Numbered from the stretch's first letter, positions 22,399-32,721 are shown. The stretch: DNA of 64,000 nucleotides from Ideonella alba (GCF_018069875.1 NZ_JAGQDF010000007.1:186001-250000), one strand, 5' to 3'. Numbers and translations are program-made. The notes: generated by a model not told the origin, from the sequence alone.

Positions 22399-23101
22399 CG
22401 GGGCCCGGGACAGGCCGGCCGCTGTGGGTCCAGTCGTGAACGGTGCTGGCCAGATCGGCCAGGCCGGTGCGGTTCAGGCCAGAAAACAGCAGCAGGCCGA
22501 CATCGGCCTCCTCGGTGGCCAGCTCGGCCAGCGCGTCCTGGCCGGCGCGCAGCGCGGCGTCCTGTTCCTTGCGGCTGAGCTTGTCGGCCTTGGTCAGCAG
22601 CACCAGCAGCCGCACCTCACCATTGACCACGCGCGGCGCGATGAACTCCAGCAGCCGCTGGTCCAGCGGCGTCAGGCCGTGGCGGCTGTCGACCAGCAGC
22701 ACCACGCCATGCAGGTTGCGGCGCACCTCCAGGTAGTCGGCCATCACCTTCTGCCAGCGCAGCTTGGCGGTGCGCGCCACCGTGGCATAGCCGTAGCCGG
22801 GAAGGTCGGCCAGGTAGGCGTCGGGCTGGTCCTTGGGGCCCAGCGCGAAGAGGTTGATGTGCTGGGTGCGGCCGGGCGTCTTCGAGGCGAAGGCCAGTTG
22901 CCGGCGCTGCGCCAGGGTGTTGATGGCGGTGGACTTGCCGGCATTGCTGCGGCCGACAAAGGCGATCTCCGGCAGGTCGCCCGGCGGCAGCTGGTCGAGC
23001 TGGCTGGCGGTGGTGAGGAAGCGGGCGCTGTGGGCCCAGGCCAGGGCGGCGCGCTCGGCGTCGGATGGCGGCGGTGTGACGGGTCGCAAGGGCGGGGGCA
23101 T
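22391..23101 (-). CDS. engB: Ribosome biogenesis GTPase EngB (YsxC/YihA)
   Basis: The protein has 236 residues. It has P-loop GRSNAGKST, the DLPGYGYA switch II segment and the TKADKLSR G4 motif. EngB assists assembly of the 50S subunit. I chose the ATG at 23101 because the sequence from SARFLTTASQLDQLP onward is family-like, and upstream codons overlap the control region of the divergent cytochrome gene. Confidence 0.95.
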   Translation of the reverse strand: MPPPLRPVTPPPSDAERAALAWAHSARFLTTASQLDQLPPGDLPEIAFVGRSNAGKSTAINTLAQRRQLAFASKTPGRTQHINLFALGPKDQPDAYLADLPGYGYATVARTAKLRWQKVMADYLEVRRNLHGVVLLVDSRHGLTPLDQRLLEFIAPRVVNGEVRLLVLLTKADKLSRKEQDAALRAGQDALAELATEEADVGLLLFSGLNRTGLADLASTVHDWTHSGRPVPGPDA

Positions 23102-23247
23102 GGAGCATTGTAAAATCCGCCGGTTTGGTTTCCCAGCAAACCGTGCGCGAGCTGGTTTGTCGCCTTGTCGGCATGCCGTCAGGCCCGCGGGATACCGTGG
23201 TGAATTCCCCCCTTGCACCCACTTCGAACCACAGCAGGCCCTTCTCC

Positions 23248-23874
23248 ATGAAGCCTTTCGTCGCGCTCACCGCCACCGTGCTTGCCGCCCTTGTGGCGGC
23301 GCCCGCCTTCGCCAACGAGGCCGCCCCGGCGCCGGCCAAGGCCGACCTGGCCAAGGGCGAGCAGACCGCTGCGATCTGCAGCGCCTGCCACACCGCCGAC
23401 GGCTCGCGTGGCATCACCGCCAACCCGATCCTGCAGGGCCAGCACCCCGACTACATCGTCAAGCAGCTGACCGAATTCAAGGCCGGCAAGCGCAAGAACG
23501 CGGTGATGAACGGCATGGCCGCCCCGCTGACCGAGGCCGACATGAAGAACGTCGCCGCCTTCTACGGCAGCAAGAAGCCGGTGCCTGGCGCTGCCAAGAA
23601 CAAGGACACGCTGGCCCTGGGCGAGAAGATCTGGCGCGGTGGCATCGCCGACAAGCAGGTGCCCGCCTGCGCCGGCTGCCACGGCCCGGCCGGTGCCGGC
23701 ATCCCGGCGCAGTACCCGCGCCTGGGCGGCCAGCACACCGAGTACCTGGAAGCCCAGATGAACGCCTTCCGCTCGGGCGAGCGCGCCAACAGCGCCCAGA
23801 TGACGGCCATCGCCGCCAAGATGAGCGACAAGGAAATCAAGGCCGTCACCGACTACGCCACCGGCCTGCGCTGA
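23248..23874 (+). CDS. Diheme cytochrome c4
   Basis: The protein has 208 residues with a Sec signal peptide (MKPFVALTATVLAALVAAPAFA). Two heme c sites are present: CSACH (44-48) and CAGCH (141-145), each in a c4-type fold with Met ligands downstream (AVMNGMA and QMTAIAAKM regions). It carries electrons in the periplasm, typically to terminal oxidases. It sits beside the System II maturation genes that would attach its hemes. A strong terminator separates it from resB. Confidence 0.93.
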   Translation: MKPFVALTATVLAALVAAPAFANEAAPAPAKADLAKGEQTAAICSACHTADGSRGITANPILQGQHPDYIVKQLTEFKAGKRKNAVMNGMAAPLTEADMKNVAAFYGSKKPVPGAAKNKDTLALGEKIWRGGIADKQVPACAGCHGPAGAGIPAQYPRLGGQHTEYLEAQMNAFRSGERANSAQMTAIAAKMSDKEIKAVTDYATGLR

Positions 23875-23913
23875 GCCGCACTGCCGCTGGCACAGCCGCT
23901 CGCACGCAAACCC

Positions 23914-23942
23914 GGGCCGGTCCTTGACCGGCCCTTTTTTTT
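23914..23942 (+). terminator. Strong intrinsic terminator after cytochrome c4
   Basis: Perfect 9-bp arms GGGCCGGTC/GACCGGCCC (23914-23922, 23926-23934) with a 3-nt loop are followed by T8. It ends 32 nt before resB, so resB needs its own promoter or read-through. Confidence 0.92.
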
Positions 23943-23974
23943 GGGGGCTTTCGCCACCCGGATAATCGCGCCCC

Positions 23975-26095
23975 ATGTCCGATTCCGCTCTCCTGCGCCG
24001 ACCCTCGCCGCTGCGCACCGCCTACGAGCTGCTGTCGTCGATGCGCTTCGCGATCACGCTGCTGGCGGTGATCTGCATCGCCTCGGTGATCGGCACGGTC
24101 GTCAAGCAGAACGAGCCGCTGAACAACTACATCAACCAGTTCGGGCCCTTCTGGACCGAGGTGCTGGGCCGCTTCAGCCTGTTCACGGTGTACAGCGCCG
24201 GCTGGTTCCTGGCGATCCTGGGCTTTCTGGTGCTGTCCACCAGCCTGTGCATCGCCCGCAACGCGCCGAAGATCGTCGCCGACCTGCGCAGCTTCAAGGA
24301 AGACATCCGCGAAGGCGCGCTCAAGGCCTTCCACCACAAGGGCGAAGGCACGCTGGCGCTGTCGCGCGAGGCGGCGATGCAGCATGCCTCGGCGGTGCTG
24401 GCCGGCCGCGGCTGGCAGGCCCGCGCCCAGTTGCGCGAGGGCGGCACGATGGTGGCCGCCCGCGCCGGTCGCGCCAACAAGCTGGGCTACCTGGCGGCCC
24501 ACTCGGCTGTGGTGCTGATCTGTCTGGGCGGCCTGTCCGACGGCGACCTGGTGGTGCGCCTGCAGATGGCCCTGGGCGGCAAGAGCACGTTTGAAGGCGG
24601 CGGCCTGATCAAGGACGTGCCGCCCGAGCACCGCCTGCCGGCCACCAACCCCACCTTCCGCGGCAACCTGCTGGTCACCGAGGGCACCCGCGCCGGCGTG
24701 GCGGTGCTGAGCATGCCCGACGGCATCGTGCTGCAGGACCTGCCCTTCGACGTCGAGCTCAAGAAGTTCATCGTCGAGTACTACGACACCGGCATGCCCA
24801 AGCTGTTCGCCAGCCAGATCGTCATCCACGACAACGCCACCGGGCAGGCCACCGAAGCCACTGTCAAGGTCAACGAGCCGGCGATCCACCAGGGCGTGGC
24901 GATCTACCAGAGCAGCTTCGAGGACGGCGGCTCGCTGCTCAAGCTCAAGGCCGTGCCGATGGCCCGCAGCGGCCCCGCCTTCGACGTGCAGGGCCGCGTG
25001 GGCGACACGCTGCAACTGACCAATGGCAACGACAAGCTCACGGTGGAGCTGACCGGCCTGAAGGTCATCAATGTCGAGAACCTGGGCAGCGACCGCGAGG
25101 GCGAGGCCGGCACCGACGTGCGCCGCGTCGACCTGGGCGCCACGCTGTCCAAGCACCTGGGCAGCGGCGCCAAGCCCGACGGCCGCGCCAAGACGCTGCA
25201 CAACATCGGCCCAGCCATCACCTACAAGCTGGTCGACGCCAGCGGCCAGCGGCGCGAGTTCCACAACTACATGGTGCCGGTCGAGCTGGAGGGCCAGCGC
25301 GTCTTCCTGGTCGGCATGCGCGAGGCGCTGTCCGAGAACTTCCGCTACCTGCGCATCCCGGCCGACAGCGAGGGCTCGATGGGCGGCTGGCTGCGCCTGC
25401 GTGACGCCCTGCGTGATCCCGCCGCGCGCAGCAGCGCCGCCCGCCTGTACGCCAAGGCCGCCACGCCCGACGGCCGCCCCGAGATGGCCGAGCAGCTGCG
25501 CATCACCGCCGAGCGCGCGCTGGCGCTGTTTGCCGGCGCCGAAAGCCCCGGCGACGGCCAGCCGGTGACCGGCGGCCTGGACGCCTTCAGCCGCTTTGTC
25601 GAGCACAGCGTGCCCGAGGCCGAGCGCCAGAAGGTGGCCGAGGTGCTGCTGCGCATCCTCAACGGCGCCTTCTACGAGCTGGCGCAGATCTCGCGTGGCC
25701 GCGCCGCCCAGCCGCCGCTGCCGCCCGGCCCCGAAACCGAACGCTTCCTGACCCAGGCCGTGCTGTCGATGTCCGACGCCTCGTTCTACCCGGCGCCGGT
25801 GATGCTGCAGCTTGACAGCTTCGAGCAGGTGCAGGCCAGCGTGTTCCAGGTGGCGCGTGCCCCTGGCAAGACCCTGGTCTACCTGGGGGCCGTGTTGCTG
25901 ATCGTCGGCGTCTTCGCCATGCTCTACATCCGTGAGCGTCGGCTGTGGATCTGGCTGTCCGACGACCCCGAGCGCCCAGGCGCCACGCGGGTGCAGCTGG
26001 CCATGTCCACGCCGCGTCGCACCCTCGACATTGACCAGGATTTCGACCGCCTGCGCAGCAGCCTGCTCGCCGGCCCCGGAGGCACCACCGCATGA
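23975..26095 (+). CDS. resB: Cytochrome c biogenesis protein ResB (Ccs1)
   Basis: The protein has 706 residues. Membrane helices occur near residues 25-45, 75-95, 170-190 and 630-655, with a large periplasmic domain between the last two. The N-terminus LRTAYELLSSMRFAITLLAVICIASVIGTVVKQNEP is ResB-like. With CcsA it forms the System II synthase that ligates heme to apocytochromes. Its stop overlaps the next ATG (ATGA), a tight translational coupling. Confidence 0.94.
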   Translation: MSDSALLRRPSPLRTAYELLSSMRFAITLLAVICIASVIGTVVKQNEPLNNYINQFGPFWTEVLGRFSLFTVYSAGWFLAILGFLVLSTSLCIARNAPKIVADLRSFKEDIREGALKAFHHKGEGTLALSREAAMQHASAVLAGRGWQARAQLREGGTMVAARAGRANKLGYLAAHSAVVLICLGGLSDGDLVVRLQMALGGKSTFEGGGLIKDVPPEHRLPATNPTFRGNLLVTEGTRAGVAVLSMPDGIVLQDLPFDVELKKFIVEYYDTGMPKLFASQIVIHDNATGQATEATVKVNEPAIHQGVAIYQSSFEDGGSLLKLKAVPMARSGPAFDVQGRVGDTLQLTNGNDKLTVELTGLKVINVENLGSDREGEAGTDVRRVDLGATLSKHLGSGAKPDGRAKTLHNIGPAITYKLVDASGQRREFHNYMVPVELEGQRVFLVGMREALSENFRYLRIPADSEGSMGGWLRLRDALRDPAARSSAARLYAKAATPDGRPEMAEQLRITAERALALFAGAESPGDGQPVTGGLDAFSRFVEHSVPEAERQKVAEVLLRILNGAFYELAQISRGRAAQPPLPPGPETERFLTQAVLSMSDASFYPAPVMLQLDSFEQVQASVFQVARAPGKTLVYLGAVLLIVGVFAMLYIRERRLWIWLSDDPERPGATRVQLAMSTPRRTLDIDQDFDRLRSSLLAGPGGTTA

Positions 26096-27432
26096 CCACC
26101 ACCACCCTCGACCTCGGCAAGCCCGGCCTGCTGTCCGGCCGCAGCGCCTTCGACTGGCTGTTTGCCGCGCTGCTGCTGCTGGGCGCCGGTTACGCCTGGC
26201 AGCGCTATGGCGCGTCGATGGACGGCTATGAGCGCGGCATCCTGGTCGGCAGCGTGCCGGCGCTGGTGGCGCTGGGCTGGTTCTGGCGGCCGCTGCGCGG
26301 GCTCAGCCTGGCGGTGGGCGCCACGGTGCTGCTGGCGATCTCGCTGTACCTGCGCCAGACCGACGCCTTCGGCGCCGACCTGGCCGCCGCCGAGCAGGTC
26401 TTCTGGCTGAAGTACCTGCTGTCCAGCCAGAGCGCGATCCTGTGGATGAGCACGCTGTTCTTCATGGCCACGCTGTTCTACTGGATCGGCTTCTTCGCCC
26501 GGGGCGACGACAACGCCGCGCTGCGCATCGGCTCGCGCCTGACCTGGGCCGCGGTGTTCATGGCCCTGGTGGGCACCTTCGTGCGCTGGTTCGAGAGCCA
26601 CCAGATCGCCCCGGACATCGGCCACATCCCGGTCAGCAACCTCTACGAGGTCTTCGTGCTGTTCGCCTGGCTGACCGCGCTGTTCTACCTGTACTACGAG
26701 GCGCACTACCAGGTGCGCACGCTGGGCGGCTTCGTGATGCTGGTGATCAGCGCCTCGGTGGCCTTCCTGCTCTGGTACACGGTGGCGCGCGAGGCGCACG
26801 AGATCCAGCCGCTGGTGCCGGCGCTGCAGAGCTGGTGGATGAAGCTGCATGTGCCGGCCAATTTCATCGGCTACGGCACCTTCGCGCTGGCGGCCATGGT
26901 GTCGCTGGCCTATCTGCTGAAGACCGCCACGCCGCGCGCGCTGTGGACCGGCCTGGTCTGGGTGCCCGGCGGCGTGCTGCTGGCGGTGCTGGCGGGCCTG
27001 GCACTGGGCCCGGCCGAGCTGGCCCCGGCGCTGAAGAAGAGCGCCACGCTGCTGGGCGGCCTGATGGCGCTCTTCGGCCTGATGGTGGCGGTGCGCGGCA
27101 CGGTCAACGCGCGCACGCCCTCGCTGGAGCTGATGGACGACGTGATGTACAAGGCGATCGCCGTGGGCTTCGCCTTCTTCACGATCGCCACCGTGCTGGG
27201 CGCCTTCTGGGCCGCCGAGGCCTGGGGCGGCTACTGGAGCTGGGACCCGAAGGAGACCTGGGCGCTGATCGTCTGGCTGAACTACGCCGCCTGGCTGCAC
27301 ATGCGCCTGATGAAGGGCCTGCGCGGTCACGCCGCGGCCTGGTGGTCGCTCGGCGGCCTGGTGGTCACCACCTTCGCCTTCCTGGGTGTCAACATGTTCC
27401 TCAGCGGCCTGCACAGCTACGGCACGCTGTGA
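26092..27432 (+). CDS. ccsA: Cytochrome c heme synthase component CcsA (ResC)
   Basis: The protein has 446 residues with about eight membrane helices. The tryptophan-rich heme-handling motif WGGYWSWDPKETWALIVW (near residue 380) and conserved His residues on periplasmic loops identify it. It exports heme and works with ResB. In betaproteobacterial annotation it is often called CcsB; I use CcsA for the WWD-domain subunit. Confidence 0.95.
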   Translation: MTTTTLDLGKPGLLSGRSAFDWLFAALLLLGAGYAWQRYGASMDGYERGILVGSVPALVALGWFWRPLRGLSLAVGATVLLAISLYLRQTDAFGADLAAAEQVFWLKYLLSSQSAILWMSTLFFMATLFYWIGFFARGDDNAALRIGSRLTWAAVFMALVGTFVRWFESHQIAPDIGHIPVSNLYEVFVLFAWLTALFYLYYEAHYQVRTLGGFVMLVISASVAFLLWYTVAREAHEIQPLVPALQSWWMKLHVPANFIGYGTFALAAMVSLAYLLKTATPRALWTGLVWVPGGVLLAVLAGLALGPAELAPALKKSATLLGGLMALFGLMVAVRGTVNARTPSLELMDDVMYKAIAVGFAFFTIATVLGAFWAAEAWGGYWSWDPKETWALIVWLNYAAWLHMRLMKGLRGHAAAWWSLGGLVVTTFAFLGVNMFLSGLHSYGTL

Positions 27433-27477
27433 CGAAGGTCGCTTCTCGCCCCGGCAGGGCGTCGCTATAGTCGGCCC

Positions 27478-27798
27478 ATGCCCTACGTCATCCGCGACGA
27501 CCACGGCCGCCTGGCCAGCCTGCACCGGGACGCGCCCACCGAGGGCGCCGAACTCCTGCCCGACGACCACCCCGAGGTGCAGGCCTTCGTCGGCGCCGGC
27601 GGCGATTTCCAGCGCCTGGACGCCGATTTCGTGCGCGTGCTGGAAGACGTGATCGACGCCCTGATCGCCCGCCACGTGATCACCATCACCGACCTGCCGC
27701 CCGAGGCGCAGACCAAGCTGTTCTCGCGCAAGTCCTACCGCGAGCGCCGCGGCACGCAGGCCCTGACGCTGTTCGGCGACGGCGATTTCCCGGCCTGA
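27478..27798 (+). CDS. Small conserved protein of the 'tryptophan synthase beta subunit-like' family
   Basis: The protein has 106 residues and is acidic, with no signal or membrane segment. It begins MPYVIRDDHGRLASLHRD and ends with TKLFSRKSYRERRGTQALT. Short proteins with this opening are found in many proteobacteria under the misleading name above; it is far too short to be TrpB and has no PLP site. Function unknown. It lies 45 nt after ccsA and is convergent with the GGDEF-EAL gene. Confidence 0.75.
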   Translation: MPYVIRDDHGRLASLHRDAPTEGAELLPDDHPEVQAFVGAGGDFQRLDADFVRVLEDVIDALIARHVITITDLPPEAQTKLFSRKSYRERRGTQALTLFGDGDFPA

Positions 27799-27804
27799 GC
27801 GGCC

Positions 27805-30318
27805 TCAGGCCAGCGCCGGCGCGTACAGCAGGCGGGGCACCTCGGCCGCCGTCACCGGCCGCGACAGCAGATAACCCTGCGCCTCATCGGCGCCCAGCTG
27901 ACGCAACTGCTCGAGTTGAGCCGCGGTTTCCACCCCCTCGGCGATCACGCGCTTGCCCAGCGCGTGGCCCAGCGTGACGACAGCGCGCACGATCTCGATG
28001 CTCTCGGGCTGCTGCTCCATGCGCATCACGAAGGAGCGGTCGATCTTCAGGCTGTCGATGGGCAGCGTGCCCAGGTAGCTCAGGGACGAGTAGCCGGTGC
28101 CGAAGTCGTCGATCGACAGGCGCACGCCCAGCTCGCGCAGGCGGCGGACCGTCTCCAGCGCCAGGTCCAGGCGCTCCATCAGCACGGTTTCGGTGATCTC
28201 CAGCGTGAGCCGGGCCGGCGGCAGCCCATGCCGCTGGAGGGCATCGCGCACGGTGTCGACGATGTCGCTGCGCACCAGGTCGCGTCCCGAGAGGTTCAGG
28301 TGCATCGACGCCTGCGCCAGGTGCGGCGCCAGCCGGTGCCACTGGGCCATCTGCGCCACCGCCTGGCCGATCAGCCAGGTGGTCAGCGTCTCGATGTGGC
28401 CTGACTCCTCGGCCAGCGCGATGAACTCGGCCGGGCTGACCGCGCCACGCACCGGGTGGTGCCAGCGCGCCAGCGCCTCGAAGCCCGTGAGGCGACCGCC
28501 CTCGATCTCGTAGAGGGGCTGGTAGACCAGCGACAGCTGCTGCTCGGCCAGTGCGCGGCGCAGGTCGGCCTCCAGGGCCAGCCGGTAGGCGATGCGCTCG
28601 TGCATCGTCCGGTCAAAGATCGCCACCCGGCCGCGGCCGCCGGCCTTGGCCTCGTACATCGCCACGTCGGCGTCGCGCAGCAACTCGTCGACGGTGCGGT
28701 AGCCCAGGTCGCTGAAGGTGATGCCCAGACTGGCGCCCGGAACCAGCTCGGTGCCGCACACCGGCATCGGCTGCATCAGCTCGGCCAGCATGCGCCGCGC
28801 CAGACGCAGTCCGTCCGCGCTGTCCTGCAGGCCCAGCAGCATCACCGCGAATTCGTCGCCGCCCAGGCGCGCCACCAGGTCGCTGGGCCGCACGCAGGAC
28901 TGCAGGCGTCTGGCCACTTCGCGCAGCATCAGGTTGCCGGCCTCGTGGCCCAGGCTGTCGTTGACGATCTTGAAGCGGTCCAGGTCCAGGAACATCACCG
29001 CGAAGTAGACCTGCGGGTCGACCAGGCTGCGCTCCACGGCGCCCTCGAGCTGTTCGTGAAAGCGCGCGCGGTTGGCCAGGCCGGTGAGGTTGTCGTGGTA
29101 GGCGATGTGCTGCAGCCGTGCCTCGGCGGCGCGCCGCGCGCTGACATCGTGCAGCTGGTAGATCAGCGCGTTGCCCTCGCCGCCGGGGTCGGCGAAGCGG
29201 CCGCAATGCATCATCACCCAGGTGTCGCCACCCGTCGGCGTGCGGCAGCGCAGCTCCAGCGCGAAATCGTTGCGTGCATGGGCCTTCATCTCCAGGGTCT
29301 TGCGCTCGAAGACCGCGTGGTCGGCGGGGTGCAGCAGGTCGAGCATCGTGCGGCCAGGCAGGGTGCCCTCCGGCGCCTGCACCAGCGTCGCCAGGGCCTG
29401 GTTGACGCGCAGCAGGCGCCCCTGTGCATCGGCGATGGCCATGCCCACTGCGGCATGGGTGAAGGCGGCGCTGAAGCGCTGCTGGTTCAGCTCGGCCTCG
29501 CGGCGCGCCTCGTCGATGCACTGCTCCTGGCGGGCATGCTCGGCCTCCTGATGGGCCAGCGTGACGCGCACCAGTGCCAGCACGCCCAGCACCGCCACAC
29601 CCAGCAGAGCCATCAGGCCGGCACCGTGCTGACGTGCCAGCAGCCAGGCCATCGCCGCCAGCAGCGCCGAGCCGATGTAGACCCCGCCGACCCAGGCCGT
29701 GCCGTTGAGCCAGCTCCTGGGCGCGGGCCACTGTTGGCGCTTGAGCGTCATCATGGCCATCAGCGGCAGCGTGGTGCCGACGTAGGTCACGAGCGAGGCC
29801 AGCAGCAGCGCCAGCACCTCGGCCACCGCCGGCGGCAGGTTCGAGACCACCAGCAGGGCCGCCAGGCCCGCATGGGCAGCGCCGGCCAGTGACCAGCTGG
29901 CCATCGCCGCGGCCGGGCTGGCGACACGGCTGGAGAGCCGGCGCGAGGTCCGCATCGTGCCCACTAGGCCCTCGGCGCCGGCACCCAGCACCGCGGCGGC
30001 CGGGCCGTACATCACCAGCAGCGTGAAATTGAAGGCGTCAGCAATGCTGAACGAGAAGCTGGTTCGCGGCAGTTGCAGCGAGAGCAGCGCGGCCGTGACC
30101 ACCAGGGCCAGTGCGCCCACCACCTGCATCTGCCGCTCGGCCGGCCAACCCAGGAAGGCGTCCAGCGCGATGCCCAGCGCCAGCGCGCCGGACAGTGCAA
30201 TCGCCCACCACAGCCGGGTGGAAGCCGGGCTGTAGTCGGGCAGGTGCTGCGCGTGGAACCGCGCCAGCCAGCCGCCGGGGTCGGCCGGCGGGCGTGGGGC
30301 GGGGGAGGAGGTGGTCAT
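27805..30318 (-). CDS. Membrane PAS-GGDEF-EAL cyclic-di-GMP protein
   Basis: The protein has 837 residues from the ATG at 30318; an ATG at 30348 would add ten. Domains in order: a membrane sensor region of about seven helices (residues 30-240), a coiled linker, a PAS domain (about 275-395), a GGDEF domain with intact RLGGDEFAVML and an EAL domain with FEALARWHHP, TVLMERLDLAL and the DDFGTGYSSL loop. Both catalytic signatures look complete, so it may make or degrade c-di-GMP; in such fusions one activity usually dominates. A link to the pilus genes is possible but not shown. Confidence 0.93.
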   Translation of the reverse strand: MTTSSPAPRPPADPGGWLARFHAQHLPDYSPASTRLWWAIALSGALALGIALDAFLGWPAERQMQVVGALALVVTAALLSLQLPRTSFSFSIADAFNFTLLVMYGPAAAVLGAGAEGLVGTMRTSRRLSSRVASPAAAMASWSLAGAAHAGLAALLVVSNLPPAVAEVLALLLASLVTYVGTTLPLMAMMTLKRQQWPAPRSWLNGTAWVGGVYIGSALLAAMAWLLARQHGAGLMALLGVAVLGVLALVRVTLAHQEAEHARQEQCIDEARREAELNQQRFSAAFTHAAVGMAIADAQGRLLRVNQALATLVQAPEGTLPGRTMLDLLHPADHAVFERKTLEMKAHARNDFALELRCRTPTGGDTWVMMHCGRFADPGGEGNALIYQLHDVSARRAAEARLQHIAYHDNLTGLANRARFHEQLEGAVERSLVDPQVYFAVMFLDLDRFKIVNDSLGHEAGNLMLREVARRLQSCVRPSDLVARLGGDEFAVMLLGLQDSADGLRLARRMLAELMQPMPVCGTELVPGASLGITFSDLGYRTVDELLRDADVAMYEAKAGGRGRVAIFDRTMHERIAYRLALEADLRRALAEQQLSLVYQPLYEIEGGRLTGFEALARWHHPVRGAVSPAEFIALAEESGHIETLTTWLIGQAVAQMAQWHRLAPHLAQASMHLNLSGRDLVRSDIVDTVRDALQRHGLPPARLTLEITETVLMERLDLALETVRRLRELGVRLSIDDFGTGYSSLSYLGTLPIDSLKIDRSFVMRMEQQPESIEIVRAVVTLGHALGKRVIAEGVETAAQLEQLRQLGADEAQGYLLSRPVTAAEVPRLLYAPALA

Positions 30319-30402
30319 GGCGGCGGGCCCGGGATGTCCTTCCAACATCGGCCAGGTCGGGCGCCAACTTGAACCCGGCCGGACGCCGGGCGGCGCCGGG
30401 GT

Positions 30403-32721
30403 TCAATCGCCGGCCCAGCTCCGGTCCTGGCCGCCAGCCACGTCGCCGACCGACTCGGACAGCAGGAAGCCCTCGCTCAGCAGGAAACCCTCGCTGAGCA
30501 GAAAGCCTTCGGACAGCAGGAAGCCTTCGCTGAGCAGAAAGCCCTCGCTCAGCAGGAAGCCTTCGCTGAGCAGGAAACCCTCGGACAGCAGGAAGCCTTC
30601 GCTGAGCAGGAAGCCTTCGGACAACAGGAAGCCCTGGCTGAGCAGGAAACCCTCGCCGCGCAGGCCCAGGCTGTCAAAGCCAAAGCCCCGGCGCAGTCTC
30701 AGGCCCTGGCCGCTGGCCGCCAGCGCAGAGAGGCGGGCCACCGGCGTCAGCAGCGCCGCGGTGCCGTCTGCGGCAGACGGGGCCAGCGCATCGAGCAGAC
30801 GCACGCCCGCGCTCAGCAAGCCTTGTGCACCGGCATTGCGCTCGACGATGGCGCGCGGCACGGTCAGCGGCGGCACGCCGTCCTTGAGTGACATGGGTTG
30901 CCAGCTCACATCGCGCCGCAGCACCCATTGCCGCGCCCAGGTCAGCCGGCCATCAAAAATCGGCTGCCAGCGCGCGATGGCCTCGGCGCCGGTGGCCAGA
31001 TGGGTGCCGCCGACGGTGAGGATCTGGCTCCAGGGACGTGCCACGCCGTCCAGGACGGTCAACGGCATCGGCATCGTGCGGCCCACGGCCAGCAGGCTGG
31101 CACCGGGCAGCAGCTGACCGGCGTCGGCGGCAGCGCTGATGTCGGTGCGCAGGGCGGTTGCCAGCCGTACCGCGCCGGCCACGTTGATCTGGCCGGCCCC
31201 CTGCTGCAGCAGGTTGCCCTGCGCCAAGGGGGTGGCGGTGTATTGCAGGATGGCCTTGACCAGCGGCGGCGTCAGGCCGGGGTTGGCCTGCAGCACCACC
31301 GCTGCCGCACCGGCCACCACCGGCGCGGCCAGCGAGGTGCCCGAGAGCGACATCAGCGCCTGCCCCTTGGCCTGGGAGGCGCCGCTGACCTGCGTCAGCT
31401 CGGGGTGGCTGCGCGCCAGCAGGTTCCAGCGGCCGTCGCGGTCGGCGCCCAGCGCGCCCAGGATGCGGTTGCCCGGCGCCACCAGGTCGGGTTTGGGCAG
31501 GTGGTCGCTCCAGCGCCGGCCGCTGGCGTACAGCACACTGCCCCGGGTGGGGCCGCGAGAGCTGAATCCGGTGACCGCGTCGTCGCTTCGCGGTCCGGTG
31601 CCAAAGGGGTTGGACGCGCCGACGGTGATCACCGACGGGTCGCTGCCCGGCGACGAGATCGCGCCGAAGACCTCCTGCCCCGAGTTGTTGCGACCCGCAT
31701 TGCCCGCCGAGGCCACCACCACCAGACCGGCCGCCGACGCGCTGCGCGCCGCCCGCGCCAGCGGGTCATTGAGAAAGCTGTCGGCCGACGAGCCGCCCAG
31801 GCTCAGGTTGACCACCCGGATGCCGGCCAGCCGGGCGTTCTGCAGCACCCAGTCCATGCCCAGCAGCACGTCGGCCAGGTTGCCGTTGCCCTGCGCATCC
31901 AGGACGCGCACATCGACCAGCGTGGCGCCGGTGGCCACGCCGCTGGCATCGGGCGACTGGTAGCGGCCCTGGCCAGCCGCCGCGGCGGCGACGATCGTGC
32001 CGTGGCCGTAGGGATCGGGGTCCGGGGCCACCGGCGCCAGCTTGGCGAACAGCTGGCGGTACTTGGTGCCGTCGATGCCGGCGCGCGACACCGCCGAGTA
32101 GTCGAGGCCGGCGCTCCAGCCTTCGCCCAGCAGCCGCCGAGAGGTGGCGACGATATCGACCGCCAGCTTGACCCGCGAGCCGCCGGCGCCGTCGCTGAAG
32201 TGGCGGTGGCGGAAGTCGATGCCCGAGTCGAGCACCGCGATGCCGACACCGCGTCCGTCATAGCCGGTGCCGTTGGGCAGGGCGGCCAGGGCCGCGCCGT
32301 CACCGGCGGCGGTCTCCAGCAGGCTGGCCTGGCGCGACACGGCACGGTTGGGCACGATGCTCACCACGTCGGACCGCGCAGCCAGACGCGACAGGGCCGC
32401 GGCCGGCACCATGGCCGCCAGTGCGCGGGTGGACAGGAAATTGTGGTGGACCGAGCCGCCGCGCGCCAGCACCTCGGCACGCAGGGCGGCCAGGCTGCTG
32501 TCGGTGCTGCTCGCCACGATCAGGACCTTGACCAGCGGGCCATTGGATTTCGCCTGGGCCCAGGTGACGGCCGGCAGGCCCGACGCGCGGCCAGCGGCGT
32601 AGGGCTGCAGCTCGGCGGCCAGCTTGGTGGTTTGGGCGGCAGCTGGCGCAGCCAGCAGACAGGCCAGCAGGGTGGCGGCGCACAGGCGGCGGAACAGGGC
32701 GGTCAGGATCAAGGCAGGCAC
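30403..32721 (-). CDS. Secreted S8 (subtilisin) family serine peptidase with C-terminal hexapeptide repeats
   Basis: The protein has 772 residues from the GTG at 32721, which gives a clean signal peptide ending APAAAQ (residue 30). An I9-like propeptide follows (about 60-140). The catalytic triad is Asp165 in AVLDSGIDF, His240 in YGHGT and Ser463 in SGTSLAAP, with oxyanion Asn341 in SAGNAG. Beyond the catalytic domain (to about 530), a less conserved region leads to eleven GFLLSE units (691-756) and a 16-residue tail. The frame is open to 32961, but the added codons encode nothing conserved and would bury the signal. The role of the repeat is unknown. Confidence 0.9.
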   Translation of the reverse strand: MPALILTALFRRLCAATLLACLLAAPAAAQTTKLAAELQPYAAGRASGLPAVTWAQAKSNGPLVKVLIVASSTDSSLAALRAEVLARGGSVHHNFLSTRALAAMVPAAALSRLAARSDVVSIVPNRAVSRQASLLETAAGDGAALAALPNGTGYDGRGVGIAVLDSGIDFRHRHFSDGAGGSRVKLAVDIVATSRRLLGEGWSAGLDYSAVSRAGIDGTKYRQLFAKLAPVAPDPDPYGHGTIVAAAAAGQGRYQSPDASGVATGATLVDVRVLDAQGNGNLADVLLGMDWVLQNARLAGIRVVNLSLGGSSADSFLNDPLARAARSASAAGLVVVASAGNAGRNNSGQEVFGAISSPGSDPSVITVGASNPFGTGPRSDDAVTGFSSRGPTRGSVLYASGRRWSDHLPKPDLVAPGNRILGALGADRDGRWNLLARSHPELTQVSGASQAKGQALMSLSGTSLAAPVVAGAAAVVLQANPGLTPPLVKAILQYTATPLAQGNLLQQGAGQINVAGAVRLATALRTDISAAADAGQLLPGASLLAVGRTMPMPLTVLDGVARPWSQILTVGGTHLATGAEAIARWQPIFDGRLTWARQWVLRRDVSWQPMSLKDGVPPLTVPRAIVERNAGAQGLLSAGVRLLDALAPSAADGTAALLTPVARLSALAASGQGLRLRRGFGFDSLGLRGEGFLLSQGFLLSEGFLLSEGFLLSEGFLLSEGFLLSEGFLLSEGFLLSEGFLLSEGFLLSEGFLLSESVGDVAGGQDRSWAGD
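30454..30651 (-). repeat. Eleven tandem 18-bp units encoding GFLLSE
   Basis: There are eleven in-frame 18-nt units with no length variation. Ten encode GFLLSE and the first in the protein encodes GFLLSQ. Variation between units is otherwise synonymous: GGC/GGT, TTC/TTT, CTG/CTC/TTG, TCC/AGC and GAG/GAA. The Ser codon switches between TCC and AGC, which needs more than one base change. Confidence 0.95.

Noticed and set aside
30454..30651. CRISPR-like array
   Set aside because: Units are contiguous 18-mers with no spacers, lie in frame inside a protease gene, and no cas gene is present.
30311..31117. Plus-strand open frame reading repeated LSRKPS through the subtilase repeat
   Set aside because: It is the antisense of the GFLLSE array. 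It has no signal, ribosome binding site or conserved content outside the repeat.
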